A stretch of DNA of 64,000 bases. Source: QGON01 sp963691905 (GTDB lineage Bacteria; Pseudomonadota; Gammaproteobacteria; Chromatiales; Chromatiaceae). The notes under the pieces were generated by a model. It saw nothing but the letters and a program-made list of their open reading frames with translations, was not told the origin of the DNA and did no database searches. Shown piece by piece: positions 9,569-18,354 of the stretch; position 1 is the first letter of the stretch; each line of letters opens with the position of its first letter. Both the position numbers and the translations under genes were made by a program. Where the stretch lies: NCBI GenBank assembly GCA_963691905.1, contig OY829894.1:558001-622000 (forward strand), in the 5' to 3' direction.

Positions 9569-11651
9569 ATATTTATCGATACAGACTGCCCTTTTGGGTG
9601 GTCTGTTTCTCCTCAGCGCTATCTTTTCTGCACTGGCTGTTGATCAGCTCTCTCTCAGCATCGATAAAATCGATGGTGCCACCTGGCAGGCTGAACGTAT
9701 CAATCTGCAACTCGAATGGTTGCCGTCTTCAAAGAGTGCCTACCGGCTAAAGATCGGCAGGATTCAACTGCCACAGTTGGCAGCGCCCCTTGAAAACCTC
9801 ACTCTGGATTGCCGCAGAGGCCAAGTCTCTGAACAGCTGATCCAGTGCGATAGCGGGAAACTGCATCTGACCGGCTTGAAACTGGATAGGCCGGAGATGC
9901 AGGTGCATTTCCGGCTCAATCTTGACACGCTAAACCTGCAGGCTTCGCTCAAACAGTTAGCGGTAGCGGGTGGCAAACTCGATTTGGACCTCACAGCCGG
10001 CAAGAATCGATGGGAAATCGATCTGCAGGGCAGCGGGATCGATCTCCTCGCATTGACAAAATGGCTACCCCCAAAAGCCAGGCCAAAGGGCGGGTGGGGC
10101 TATTCAGGGCGACTGAGTCCTGATATCCATTTAGCCGGAAACGCTGGACAGTTGAAACAGGTGAAGTGGCAATTCGAGCTGACTGATTTCGCCTTCAGTG
10201 ATCCTGATGCCGCCAATCTGGCAGAAAATTTAACCCTGAAGTCCCAGGGTTTGGCCAAGTTTAAAAACGCACAGTGGCGCGGAGAGATGGAATTCGGCTT
10301 GCTCAGAGGAGAGGTCTTAACGCCATTTTTCTACTTGAATCCCTCATCAAACCCATTCCACGCCACAACGAATTTCTCCACAGACGAAGGGTTTAGTCAC
10401 CTGTCGCTGACAAAGTCGCACTGGGGCATTAAAGAGGTGTTGGATGTGAGTTCGGATCTTTTGTTGGATCTCCAGCAGGAATCTCCCATCCGCTCCCTGC
10501 ACCTCACGACAAAAGCCTTCGATGTAGGCAAGGTCTACCAGGAGTACCTGCAACCCGTTGTTACAGGTACTCCCTGGGGAGACCTTGTGCTGGATGGCAG
10601 GCTTGACCTGTCACTGAAGCTCGATGAGAACAAACATTTGCTTTCAGCCACGTTGCACAATCTGCACTGGGATGATTCTGCAATCAGTGGTCAACCCCGG
10701 CGCATCGGTATCAAGGGCCTCGATGGCCAGCTCTATTGGAGCCATGGTTATATACCCAAAGACTCCTGGTTGAGCTGGCAGGGAGGGCATCTGCTGGAAA
10801 ACATTACCTTGGGGGCATCGCGGATCGACTTTCAACTGGATGACCGGCAGTTTCGTTTGACCCGCCAGGCCAAGCTTCCTCTATTGGATGGGGCGCTCCT
10901 GATTGACCGGCTGGATGCCGATGATACGAATGGAGAGGGGCCACAGGTAAAATTCGACGGCATGTTGACGCCTGTCTCCATGAAAGTACTTAGTCAGGCG
11001 CTGGATTGGCCGGAGTTATCGGGTACGCTCTCCGGCATGTTGCCAGGGCTGACCTTTCAGGATGGTGTGGTGAGTGTGAATGGCGTACTGCTGGTCAGGA
11101 TTTTTGATGGTGATATTCTCATCAAAGACCTTCGATTGGAGTCATTGTTCGGTGTCTACCCTCTGGTCCAGGCCAATGTGGAAATCAGCAAACTGGATCT
11201 CGAAACACTGACACAGACCTTTTCATTCGGAAAGATCACTGGTCGGTTGGATGGATATATCCACGATCTGGAACTGGAGGATTGGCAGCCGGTTGCATTT
11301 GATGCCCATTTCCACACACCGGAGGATGATGACTCCCGGCACCGTATCAGCCAACAGGCAGTAGACAATATCTCCAACTTGGGAGGATCCGGCATGTCAG
11401 GAGCACTCGCCAGAACCTTCCTCGGTTTTTTTGATGAGTTTGGTTACCGTCGCCTGGGGATCGGTTGCCGACTGGGAGAGGGTATGTGTGAAATGAGTGG
11501 GGCAGGCAGCGCCAAACAGGGCTACTATCTGGTGGAAGGTTCGGGTATTCCACGCATCGATATAGTCGGCTTCAACAGAAGGGCTGATTGGGATCGGTTG
11601 GTGGAGCAGTTAAAACAGATGAGTGTGGCTGGCGCACCGGAAGTGCGTTAG
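9549..11651 (+). CDS. YdbH-like large envelope protein (AsmA/TAM-like)
   Basis: A 700-residue protein with one N-terminal membrane segment (about residues 7-27) and a long, mostly beta-strand periplasmic part with alternating short strands (IDKIDGATWQAERINLQLEWL). This is typical of the AsmA/YdbH class thought to bridge inner and outer membranes for lipid movement. The ATG at 9549 (MSFLRARYLS) is chosen; an in-frame start at 9504 lies deeper inside cysM. The next gene encodes a DUF1318/YdbL-type lipoprotein, the partner of ydbH in E. coli, which supports the call. A direct function is not shown by sequence. Confidence 0.7.
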   Translation: MSFLRARYLSIQTALLGGLFLLSAIFSALAVDQLSLSIDKIDGATWQAERINLQLEWLPSSKSAYRLKIGRIQLPQLAAPLENLTLDCRRGQVSEQLIQCDSGKLHLTGLKLDRPEMQVHFRLNLDTLNLQASLKQLAVAGGKLDLDLTAGKNRWEIDLQGSGIDLLALTKWLPPKARPKGGWGYSGRLSPDIHLAGNAGQLKQVKWQFELTDFAFSDPDAANLAENLTLKSQGLAKFKNAQWRGEMEFGLLRGEVLTPFFYLNPSSNPFHATTNFSTDEGFSHLSLTKSHWGIKEVLDVSSDLLLDLQQESPIRSLHLTTKAFDVGKVYQEYLQPVVTGTPWGDLVLDGRLDLSLKLDENKHLLSATLHNLHWDDSAISGQPRRIGIKGLDGQLYWSHGYIPKDSWLSWQGGHLLENITLGASRIDFQLDDRQFRLTRQAKLPLLDGALLIDRLDADDTNGEGPQVKFDGMLTPVSMKVLSQALDWPELSGTLSGMLPGLTFQDGVVSVNGVLLVRIFDGDILIKDLRLESLFGVYPLVQANVEISKLDLETLTQTFSFGKITGRLDGYIHDLELEDWQPVAFDAHFHTPEDDDSRHRISQQAVDNISNLGGSGMSGALARTFLGFFDEFGYRRLGIGCRLGEGMCEMSGAGSAKQGYYLVEGSGIPRIDIVGFNRRADWDRLVEQLKQMSVAGAPEVR

Positions 11652-11684
11652 AAACGTCTGAATGATATTGGTTGAGAACTTAAA

Positions 11685-12290
11685 ATGAAAATAGCGAATT
11701 TGACATCCTCTTTCACCATGCTGTTGGTGCTGACAGCCTGTGTGACGATCAACATCTATTTCCCCGCAGCAGAAGCCCGTGAGGCGGCGGAGAAGATTGT
11801 CGATGATATTCTTGGTGACGAGGTCCAGAAATCGATGCCGGGTAAAGAGGGTCAATCTTTACACTGGAGCCCATCAGCACAGCAGGTCTCTTTCAGTCTG
11901 CTGGATCTTCTGATACCGGCCGCACATGCAGCCGCCAAACCTGATTTCTCCGTCAATACCCCTGAGGTACGCCGTTTGCAGGCCTCAATGAAACGTCGGA
12001 ACAGTTCGCTCCATCCGTACTATCAAAAGGGAGTTATCGGATTCACTCACGATGCATTGGTGGGGATCCGGCAGCTTTCGGCGGTCTCTCTCAAGCAGCG
12101 GGCTCAACTGAAAAACCTGGTAAAGGCGGAAAACAGTGATCGAAATCGACTCTACAAAGAGATCGCCCGTGCCAATGGTCATCCGGAATGGGTGAAGGAT
12201 GTGCGCTCGGTTTTTGGCCAAACCTGGATCAGAAAGGCCTCCAAAGGCTGGTGGTATAAGAATGCGGGTGGCAGTTGGGTAGAAAAATAG
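11685..12290 (+). CDS. DUF1318 (YdbL-like) lipoprotein with YnbE-like N-terminus
   Basis: A 201-residue exported lipoprotein with lipobox LTAC (Cys19), followed by VTINIYFPAAEAREAAEKIVDDIL. The C-terminal half matches DUF1318/YdbL: RDRNxLYKEIARANGHPEW followed by WIRKASKGWWYKNAGGSW. In E. coli, YdbH works with the small lipoprotein YnbE and the periplasmic YdbL. Here the lipidated 'TINIYF' start resembles YnbE and the tail resembles YdbL, so the two may be fused. It lies 33 bp after the YdbH-like gene. Confidence 0.72.
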   Translation: MKIANLTSSFTMLLVLTACVTINIYFPAAEAREAAEKIVDDILGDEVQKSMPGKEGQSLHWSPSAQQVSFSLLDLLIPAAHAAAKPDFSVNTPEVRRLQASMKRRNSSLHPYYQKGVIGFTHDALVGIRQLSAVSLKQRAQLKNLVKAENSDRNRLYKEIARANGHPEWVKDVRSVFGQTWIRKASKGWWYKNAGGSWVEK

Positions 12291-12312
12291 TGTTCGTGTA
12301 GAGACACATCTT

Positions 12313-12397
12313 TCACCACGAAGAACACGAAGGACACAAAGAAAACTCATTGTTAATAAATTTTTCACCTTCGTGCTCTTTGTGTTCTTCGTGGTGA
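12313..12397. repeat. Inverted repeat of the ACCACGAAG/CACAAAG type
   Basis: The left arm (12313-12343) begins TCACCACGAAGAACAC and the right arm (12366-12397) ends GTGTTCTTCGTGGTGA, a perfect 16-bp outer complement. The inner parts are composed of the same words (ACACGAAGG, CACAAAG). Similar CACGAAG-word repeats are scattered in many environmental bacterial genomes. It lies between the DUF1318 gene and rlmD and could fold into a long hairpin. Its origin is unknown. Confidence 0.7.
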
Positions 12398-12494
12398 GTT
12401 TCATATTTCCAGACATGTACCCTTTCTGCAACTCAGACAGGCGCTTCCCGGCCACAGAGGGTAGAATCCCTGCAAAATTTCAACTTGCAGGAAA

Positions 12495-13832
12495 ATGAAC
12501 ATGGGGCGTCGTCGCCGTAAAAGACTACCGACAGAACCGGTAGAAGCCGAGATCGAATCCCTCAGCCATGACGGCAAGGGAGTTACTCACATCGAGGGCA
12601 AGGCTACCTTCATTTACGGCTCTCTGCCGGAAGAGAAGGTACGCTTTCTCTATACCAACCAGCGTCGTAAATATGACGAGGGCCGGGTGGTCGAAGTACT
12701 TTCACCCTCACCGGATAGGGTGGAAGCAAGATGTGCCCAGTTTGGTATCTGTGGGGGTTGCAGCCTCCAGCACCAGGCATCCGAGGCACAGATCCACTCC
12801 AAACAGCAGGCATTGCTGGATGCACTGAAACACATCGGCAAGGTCGAAGCTGACGAAATCCTACCGCCGTTGGTGGGGGAGTCACTATGGGGCTATCGGC
12901 GTAAAGCCAGGCTGGGTGTACGTCATGTACCCAAGAAGGGCGGCGTACTTGTGGGTTTCCGCGAGCGGGGTTCCTCTTTCGTTGCCGACATCGACACCTG
13001 CCACATCCTGCATCCAAAGGTGGGTGAACTGCTGCCTGCATTGAGCGAGCTCATCGACGGACTCTCGGTTCGCGGTCAGATACCGCAGATCGAGGTGGCC
13101 ATGGGAGATGAGACCTGCGTGTTGATCTTCCGTCTGTTGGAACCGCTGACCGAGGCGGACAGGCAGAAGCTGGAGGCCTTTGGCCCAGCCCACGATGTGG
13201 TGATCTATCAACAGGAGGGGGGGCTGGATACCGTCAAGCCGCTCTTGGGGATTCCTGCTGAACTCAACTACCGGTTGCCTGACTATGACCTGATCCTCAA
13301 TTTCCTGCCCAACGACTTCACCCAGGTCAATACCGATATCAACCGTCAGATGGTTCGACGTGCGGTGGATATGCTTGAGCTTACCGGTGATGATCGTGTA
13401 CTCGATCTGTTTTGTGGATTGGGTAATTTTACCCTGCCCCTGGCCCGCGGGGCTGGAGAGGTGGTAGGTGTGGAGGGAGACGCCGGACTGGTGGCGAGGG
13501 CACGGAAAAATGCGGAACTTAATGCTATCAACAATGCGCGCTTTTTCACTGCCAACCTCTATGAAACACTCGAGGCTGAACCCTGGCTGCTCGAACGTTT
13601 CAACAAGGCGCTGCTGGATCCGCCTCGCAGTGGAGCCCAGGAGATGCTGGCACATCTACCGAAACTGGGTGTAGAGCGCATCGTCTACGTCTCCTGCTAT
13701 CCTGGAACTCTGGCCCGTGACGCCGGCATCCTGGTTCATGAACACGGTTACCGATTGTTGAGCGCAGGCGTGATGGACATGTTCCCTCATACCGCTCATG
13801 TTGAGTCGATCGCACTATTCGAGAAGAGTTGA
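12495..13832 (+). CDS. rlmD: 23S rRNA (uracil-1939-C5)-methyltransferase RlmD
   Basis: A 445-residue SAM-dependent methyltransferase. An N-terminal TRAM domain (to about residue 70) is followed by the 4Fe-4S cysteines in CAQFGICGGCSLQH, the SAM motif DLFCGLGNFTLPLA, the motif LLDPPRSGAQE and the catalytic cysteine in YVSCYPGTLARD. It modifies U1939 of 23S rRNA. relA and cysM commonly flank rlmD; here cysM is 3 kb upstream and relA is absent. Confidence 0.96.
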   Translation: MNMGRRRRKRLPTEPVEAEIESLSHDGKGVTHIEGKATFIYGSLPEEKVRFLYTNQRRKYDEGRVVEVLSPSPDRVEARCAQFGICGGCSLQHQASEAQIHSKQQALLDALKHIGKVEADEILPPLVGESLWGYRRKARLGVRHVPKKGGVLVGFRERGSSFVADIDTCHILHPKVGELLPALSELIDGLSVRGQIPQIEVAMGDETCVLIFRLLEPLTEADRQKLEAFGPAHDVVIYQQEGGLDTVKPLLGIPAELNYRLPDYDLILNFLPNDFTQVNTDINRQMVRRAVDMLELTGDDRVLDLFCGLGNFTLPLARGAGEVVGVEGDAGLVARARKNAELNAINNARFFTANLYETLEAEPWLLERFNKALLDPPRSGAQEMLAHLPKLGVERIVYVSCYPGTLARDAGILVHEHGYRLLSAGVMDMFPHTAHVESIALFEKS

Positions 13833-13835
13833 TAA

Positions 13836-14303
13836 ATGCCTGTCGAAATTGAACGTAAATATTTGGTTATTAACAATAAATGGAAGATGCATGTTGAATC
13901 AGAAGCGACCCTGAAACAGGGTTACCTGGCGACACTGCCCAATGCCAGCATCCGGGTTCGCGTGGCGAAGGGAAGCGCGCATCTGAATATCAAAAGCGTC
14001 ACCCTGGGCATCAGCCGTAGCGAGTATGAGTACGAGATCCCCCTGGAAGAGGGTGAAGAGATTCTGGCCAATCTAACCGCCGGCCCGATCATCGACAAGG
14101 TGCGATATAAGGTGCGCTGTGGCAGCCATATCTGGGATCTTGATCTCTTCCACGGGGACAATGAAGGATTGATTGTTGCCGAAGTGGAGCTGGATGCCGA
14201 GGATGAAACCTTCGAAATGCCGGAATGGGCTGGGGAGGAGGTATCTGGCGACCCTAAATACTACAACGCCAGCTTGGTCAAGCGGCCATACTGCGATTGG
14301 TGA
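13836..14303 (+). CDS. CYTH-domain protein (adenylate cyclase/triphosphatase-like)
   Basis: A 155-residue protein with the CYTH signature EIERKYLV at residues 4-11. Alternating charged residues of a triphosphate tunnel follow (SIRVRVAKG, LNIKSVT, YEYEIPLEE, KVRYKV, WDLDLFHG, VAEVELDAEDE). Bacterial members hydrolyse inorganic triphosphate or related compounds; adenylate cyclase activity is rarer. It lies 3 bp after rlmD, so it is probably co-transcribed. The substrate cannot be read from the sequence. Confidence 0.88.
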   Translation: MPVEIERKYLVINNKWKMHVESEATLKQGYLATLPNASIRVRVAKGSAHLNIKSVTLGISRSEYEYEIPLEEGEEILANLTAGPIIDKVRYKVRCGSHIWDLDLFHGDNEGLIVAEVELDAEDETFEMPEWAGEEVSGDPKYYNASLVKRPYCDW

Positions 14304-14629
14304 TGTAGCGTCTAATTGCTAATAGACTTGTAACTGCCCGATATGCAGGTCTGATCAAGTGTAGCCAAGCGGGTGTTTTTTAGGAGACAGATCAGACGCG
14401 TTTGCCGGTTCCGCTGCACTTTGCTTCTGCTCTCAAAAATCTCAAGTTTCTGGGTTCAAGCCACCCAAAAAATCATGGGCGGCCTTAATCCAATATATAA
14501 GCAGCTGGTAGTGCGCCGTGCGCACCGGAATAAGCAATCATGGTGCGCACAGCGCACCCTACGTTTGTCATGTTTAGTGAAGTCACATCCCATGCGAACT
14601 ATTACCACGAACTCCGAAACTTGAGATAA
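14304..14629. other. Repeat-rich gap without a convincing gene
   Basis: 326 bp between the CYTH gene and the peptide-binding lipoprotein. It holds an 8-bp inverted pair, GTCTGATC (14349) and GATCAGAC (14389), a degenerate piece of the REP-like unit (TGCCGGTTCCGCTGCAC near 14401), and the GTAG...CTAC palindrome listed separately. An 83-codon frame through this stretch has no family features and is not called. Confidence 0.6.
14508..14562. repeat. Dispersed palindrome GTAG(GG)TGCGCC.GTGCGCACC, copy 1
   Basis: The left arm GTAGTGCGCCGTGCGCACC and the right arm GGTGCGCACAGCGCACCCTAC face each other across a 15-base loop. The arms differ by a few bases only. The same arms recur at 47181-47249 after rne, so this is a dispersed palindromic element. 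Both copies are intergenic. RNA from either strand would fold into a stable hairpin. Confidence 0.8.
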
Positions 14630-16150
14630 ATGATCTTATCCCGAATCCTTGCGTTCTCGCTGCTGATACTGACCGCCTGCAGCCAGTCACCTGAACCTCA
14701 GATTCTGCGCATGGGCCTTGCCAATGCACCGCTAAACCTCGACCCGCGTTTTGCAACGGATGCGGCATCAGAGCGGATCAACCGGTTGCTCTATCAACGA
14801 CTGGTTGAATTTGATGATCAGAGCCTGCCGGTGGCGGGTATCGCCGATTGGGAGACCCTGTCGCCCACGCACTACCGTTTTCGCCTGCACCAACCCACTT
14901 CACGATTCACGCATGATAAATTGCTGGATGCCGCCGATGTGGTGGCAACCTACCAGTTTGTGCTCAATCCGCAGAATGTCTCACTCCACAGGAGTGCTCT
15001 GGCGTTGATCGATACAGTGGCACAGGTCGATCAACAAACCCTGGACTTTCATCTCAATCGGCCCGATCCACTCTTTCCTGCCTACCTGGTACTGGCAATA
15101 CAGCCAGCCGATCTGTTGGCTTCCGGCCATCCGTTCCATGAACAACCTGTCGGCAGCGGGCCGTTCCGTTTCGTTGATCATTCCAAACCTGGACATCTAC
15201 TGTTGGAACGGCATCGTGATGGGCAGAAAATTGAGTTTGTCGAAGTGAAAAATCCCACCGTCAGAACATTGAAATTGTTGCGGGGAGAGATCGATCTTTT
15301 GCAAAATGATCTCGCGCCCGAGTTGGTTGGTTATCTGCGTTCCCGCAAAGAGGTGGAAGTGGCTAACAGACCGGGTAGCAACTTCTCCTATATCGGTTTC
15401 AATATGGAGGATCCCGCCACCGGGAACCCCTTGGTGCGCAGGGCTATCGCTCACGCCATTGACCGGGAAACGATTATCAGCCAAGTGCTCAATAATGCTG
15501 CGCACCCAGCGCTGGCGATTTTTCCGTCGGAGCATTGGGCTGGCGCAAGAGACCTCAAATCGTATAACTACTCACCGCAACTGGCGCGTCGTCTATTGGC
15601 GGAAGCAGGCTATGATGCAGGGCATCCACTGAAACTGGTCTACAAGACATCAAGTGATCCCTTTCGCATCCGGCTCGCCACAATCATTCAGAGTCAATTG
15701 AAGCAGGTGGGCATTGAGGTGGATCTGCGCAGTTACGACTGGGGGACCTTTTTTGGAGACATCAAGGCGGGCCGGTTCCAAATCTACAGTCTTGCCTGGG
15801 TGGGCATTCGCACACCGGATATCTTCCGCTATATTTTTGCCAGCGACTCTCTGCCCCCCAAGGGCGCAAACAGGGGGCGTTACTCCAGTCCTGAAGTGGA
15901 TCGTCTGTTGAATGAGGTGGAGCAGGCCAAAACCCTGTCCGAGCAGGCTAACCTCTATCGGCAGTTGCAGGTGATATTGCATCAGGATCTGCCCTATATT
16001 CCACTCTGGTATGAGGATCAACTCTTCGCCGCCCGCCGGACAGTGGCGGGTTACCAACTGATGACGGATGGTAACTACGATGGACTGGAGCAGGTAGTAT
16101 TGACGAACAAACGGGAGATTTCAGATGCCGAAACGAATGTTGCGTATTGA
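14630..16150 (+). CDS. Peptide ABC transporter substrate-binding lipoprotein (SBP family 5)
   Basis: A 506-residue extracellular solute-binding protein of the DppA/OppA/MppA class. The lipobox is LTAC (Cys17), followed by the family pattern LNLDPRFATDAASERINRLL and the conserved region NLVRRAIAHAIDRETI. It should capture oligopeptides in the periplasm and hand them to the two permeases encoded 0.5 kb downstream. The next gene, a YkuD enzyme, overlaps its 3' end by 26 bp. A murein-peptide ligand is inferred from that neighbour only. Confidence 0.9.
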   Translation: MILSRILAFSLLILTACSQSPEPQILRMGLANAPLNLDPRFATDAASERINRLLYQRLVEFDDQSLPVAGIADWETLSPTHYRFRLHQPTSRFTHDKLLDAADVVATYQFVLNPQNVSLHRSALALIDTVAQVDQQTLDFHLNRPDPLFPAYLVLAIQPADLLASGHPFHEQPVGSGPFRFVDHSKPGHLLLERHRDGQKIEFVEVKNPTVRTLKLLRGEIDLLQNDLAPELVGYLRSRKEVEVANRPGSNFSYIGFNMEDPATGNPLVRRAIAHAIDRETIISQVLNNAAHPALAIFPSEHWAGARDLKSYNYSPQLARRLLAEAGYDAGHPLKLVYKTSSDPFRIRLATIIQSQLKQVGIEVDLRSYDWGTFFGDIKAGRFQIYSLAWVGIRTPDIFRYIFASDSLPPKGANRGRYSSPEVDRLLNEVEQAKTLSEQANLYRQLQVILHQDLPYIPLWYEDQLFAARRTVAGYQLMTDGNYDGLEQVVLTNKREISDAETNVAY

Positions 16151-16607
16151 CATCTCCCGGCAACAAATAACTTTGCTGGAAGATGGTGACCCCTTGCTCA
16201 GTTATCCTGTCGCAACCGGCAGAAAAGGCGCAGGTGAACAGTCAGGATCAGGGTGCACGCCGAGAGGGATACACAAAATCCGCCTCAAGATTGGCAGTGG
16301 CTGTCCTGAAAACAGCATCTTTGTCGGTCGGCGGGCAACCGGTGAGATCTATTCTCCAGCGCTGGCAGCAATACATCCGGAACGGGACTGGATACTTACC
16401 CGCATCCTCTGGTTGACGGGGCTGGAATCGGGCCGGAATCGCGGGGGGAGTGTCGATACCCTGCGTCGCTATATCTATATCCACGGCAGTCCCGACAGTG
16501 AACCTTTCGGTGTACCCGTCTCCCATGGCTGCATCCGCATGCGCAACCACGACCTGCTCGATCTGTTTGAACAGGTTGAAACCAACATGCTGGTGGAGAT
16601 TCGGTAA
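16125..16607 (+). CDS. YkuD-domain enzyme without signal peptide (possible cytoplasmic L,D-carboxypeptidase)
   Basis: A 160-residue YkuD (L,D-transpeptidase fold) protein with the catalytic motif SHGCIRM (Cys136) and the conserved IHG at residues 119-121. The N-terminus (MPKRMLRIDISRQQITLLED) starts directly in the domain: no signal peptide, membrane anchor or LysM domain is present. A. baumannii ElsL, a short YkuD protein without a signal, is a cytoplasmic L,D-carboxypeptidase that trims tetrapeptides during peptidoglycan recycling. This gene sits inside a peptide importer operon, which fits that role better than periplasmic crosslinking. The substrate is inferred. Confidence 0.82.
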   Translation: MPKRMLRIDISRQQITLLEDGDPLLSYPVATGRKGAGEQSGSGCTPRGIHKIRLKIGSGCPENSIFVGRRATGEIYSPALAAIHPERDWILTRILWLTGLESGRNRGGSVDTLRRYIYIHGSPDSEPFGVPVSHGCIRMRNHDLLDLFEQVETNMLVEIR

Positions 16608-16612
16608 GTTGG

Positions 16613-17542
16613 ATGGCTGACTTTTTACTCTCACGTATCGTCAGTGCCCTGGTCGTTATACTGGGAGTGACGACCCTGGTGTTCCTGCTGATCCATCTGG
16701 TGCCGGGGGATCCCGTGGATGTCATGCTGGGCGAATCGGCCCGTGCCACCGACAGAGAGGCACTGCGAACTGCGCTTGGCCTGGATCTGCCTGTCAGCGA
16801 ACAACTGCTCGTCTATTTTTCCAACCTTGCGCATCTGGATCTGGGGCTCTCCCTCTATTCCAATCTGCCTGTCAGCCAGGTTCTGGCAGAGCGTATTCCC
16901 GCCACCCTGGAATTGGCTGGGGCAGCGCTGTTGTGTGCAGTGCTGATCGCCGTTCCCCTCGGCATCATGGCGGCAGTGAGACGGGGGGAGGCCTGGGATT
17001 GGGGCGCCATGGGATTTTCCATGCTGGGTGTCTCCATTCCCAATTTCTGGCTGGGGCCCATGCTGATTCTCCTCTTCTCTCTCTGGCTTGGCTGGACACC
17101 AGTGAGTGGACGCGACTCTCTGGCCGGTCTGATCCTGCCCGCCATTACATTGGGCTCTGCTTTTGCCGCGATTCTCGCCCGCATGATCAGGAGCAGCCTG
17201 CTGGAAGTGTTGGGCGAAGACTATGTACGCACAGCCCGGGCGAAGGGTTTGTCTGAACGGAGCGTGGTCTTGCGTCATGCCATGCGCAACGCCTGGCTGC
17301 CGGTAATCACCCTGTTGGGGCTACAACTGGGCGCCCTGCTTGGTGGAGCCGTGGTAACTGAGATTGTCTTCGACTGGCCTGGTGTCGGCTCATTGATGAT
17401 CGACTCGATTCAGAAAAGGGATTTCCCCGTGGTGCAGGGATGTGTGCTCTTTATCAGCCTGGTCTATGTACTGGTGAACACCCTGACCGACATCGTCTAC
17501 GGGCTTGTTGATCCCCGTATTCGTCTGAGTGGATCGCGATAA
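16613..17542 (+). CDS. Peptide ABC transporter permease (DppB-like)
   Basis: A 309-residue integral membrane protein with about six hydrophobic segments, the N-terminal motif LIHLVPGDPVDVMLGE, and the EAA-type cytoplasmic loop (EDYVRTARAKGLSERSVVLRHAMRNA) that docks to the ATPase. It forms the channel with the next gene's product. Its TAA stop shares a base with the next ATG (TAATG). No ATPase gene follows in the operon. Confidence 0.93.
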   Translation: MADFLLSRIVSALVVILGVTTLVFLLIHLVPGDPVDVMLGESARATDREALRTALGLDLPVSEQLLVYFSNLAHLDLGLSLYSNLPVSQVLAERIPATLELAGAALLCAVLIAVPLGIMAAVRRGEAWDWGAMGFSMLGVSIPNFWLGPMLILLFSLWLGWTPVSGRDSLAGLILPAITLGSAFAAILARMIRSSLLEVLGEDYVRTARAKGLSERSVVLRHAMRNAWLPVITLLGLQLGALLGGAVVTEIVFDWPGVGSLMIDSIQKRDFPVVQGCVLFISLVYVLVNTLTDIVYGLVDPRIRLSGSR

Positions 17543-18354
17543 TGCCAATGCGCCTCTGGTTCCCCGTCATCGTGCTGCTTACCTGGCTCATCATGGTGAT
17601 CCTGAATCCACTCTTGACCCAGTCGGCAAATCTTATCGACCTTGGACAAATCCTTGCCCTGCCGGGCAGTGACAGTCTGCTCGGTTATGATGACCTGGGG
17701 CGGCCGATCCTCGAACGATTGATCGCGGGCGCCAGGACGTCTTTTCTCATCGCTTTCGGAGTGGTGGCGATCTCAGCTCTGCTGGGTACCACGCTTGGAT
17801 TGATCGCCGGCTACAAAGGTGGCAATTGGGATCTTTTTCTGGTGCGTGTGATCGATATCTTTCTTGCCTTTCCCGGCATCCTGTTGGCCATTGCCCTGGC
17901 TGGGGTGATGGGGCCGGGACTCGACAATCTGGTGATTGCGCTTTCTGCCGTCGGTTGGGTGGGTTATGCACGCCTGACACGGGCTCAGACGCTATCTCTC
18001 AAACATCGTGATCATGTTCAGGCTGCGGTGGCGCTGGGCAGCAGTTCCAGGGTGATCATGTTCAGACATCTGTTGCCGTTGATTGCCGCACCGCTGATCG
18101 TAGAGGCAACCTTCGGCGTCGCGGGCATGGTCATTGCCGAGGCTGGATTATCCTTTTTGGGGTTGGGTATTCAGCCACCAGAAGCCTCTTGGGGCAGTAT
18201 GATTCGCGATGGCGCCGGTTATATGTTGATGGCGCCACATATGGTATTGGCACCTGGTTTGGCAATCATGCTGGTTGTGCTGACACTGAACCTGCTGGGT
18301 GATCTTCTGCGTGATAAATTGGATATTCGTCTTACTGAACAAAAAAAGTTGTGA
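17542..18354 (+). CDS. Peptide ABC transporter permease (DppC-like)
   Basis: A 270-residue partner permease with five or six hydrophobic segments. It contains LLGYDDLGRPILERLIAGARTS, typical of DppC-type proteins, and the ATPase-contact loop TLSLKHRDHVQAAVALGSSS. The start is coupled to the DppB-like stop. The operon ends here: the gene overlaps the 3' end of a minus-strand FliL-like gene by 23 bp, so the DppD/DppF-type ATPases must be encoded elsewhere or be shared with another importer. Confidence 0.93.
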   Translation: MPMRLWFPVIVLLTWLIMVILNPLLTQSANLIDLGQILALPGSDSLLGYDDLGRPILERLIAGARTSFLIAFGVVAISALLGTTLGLIAGYKGGNWDLFLVRVIDIFLAFPGILLAIALAGVMGPGLDNLVIALSAVGWVGYARLTRAQTLSLKHRDHVQAAVALGSSSRVIMFRHLLPLIAAPLIVEATFGVAGMVIAEAGLSFLGLGIQPPEASWGSMIRDGAGYMLMAPHMVLAPGLAIMLVVLTLNLLGDLLRDKLDIRLTEQKKL

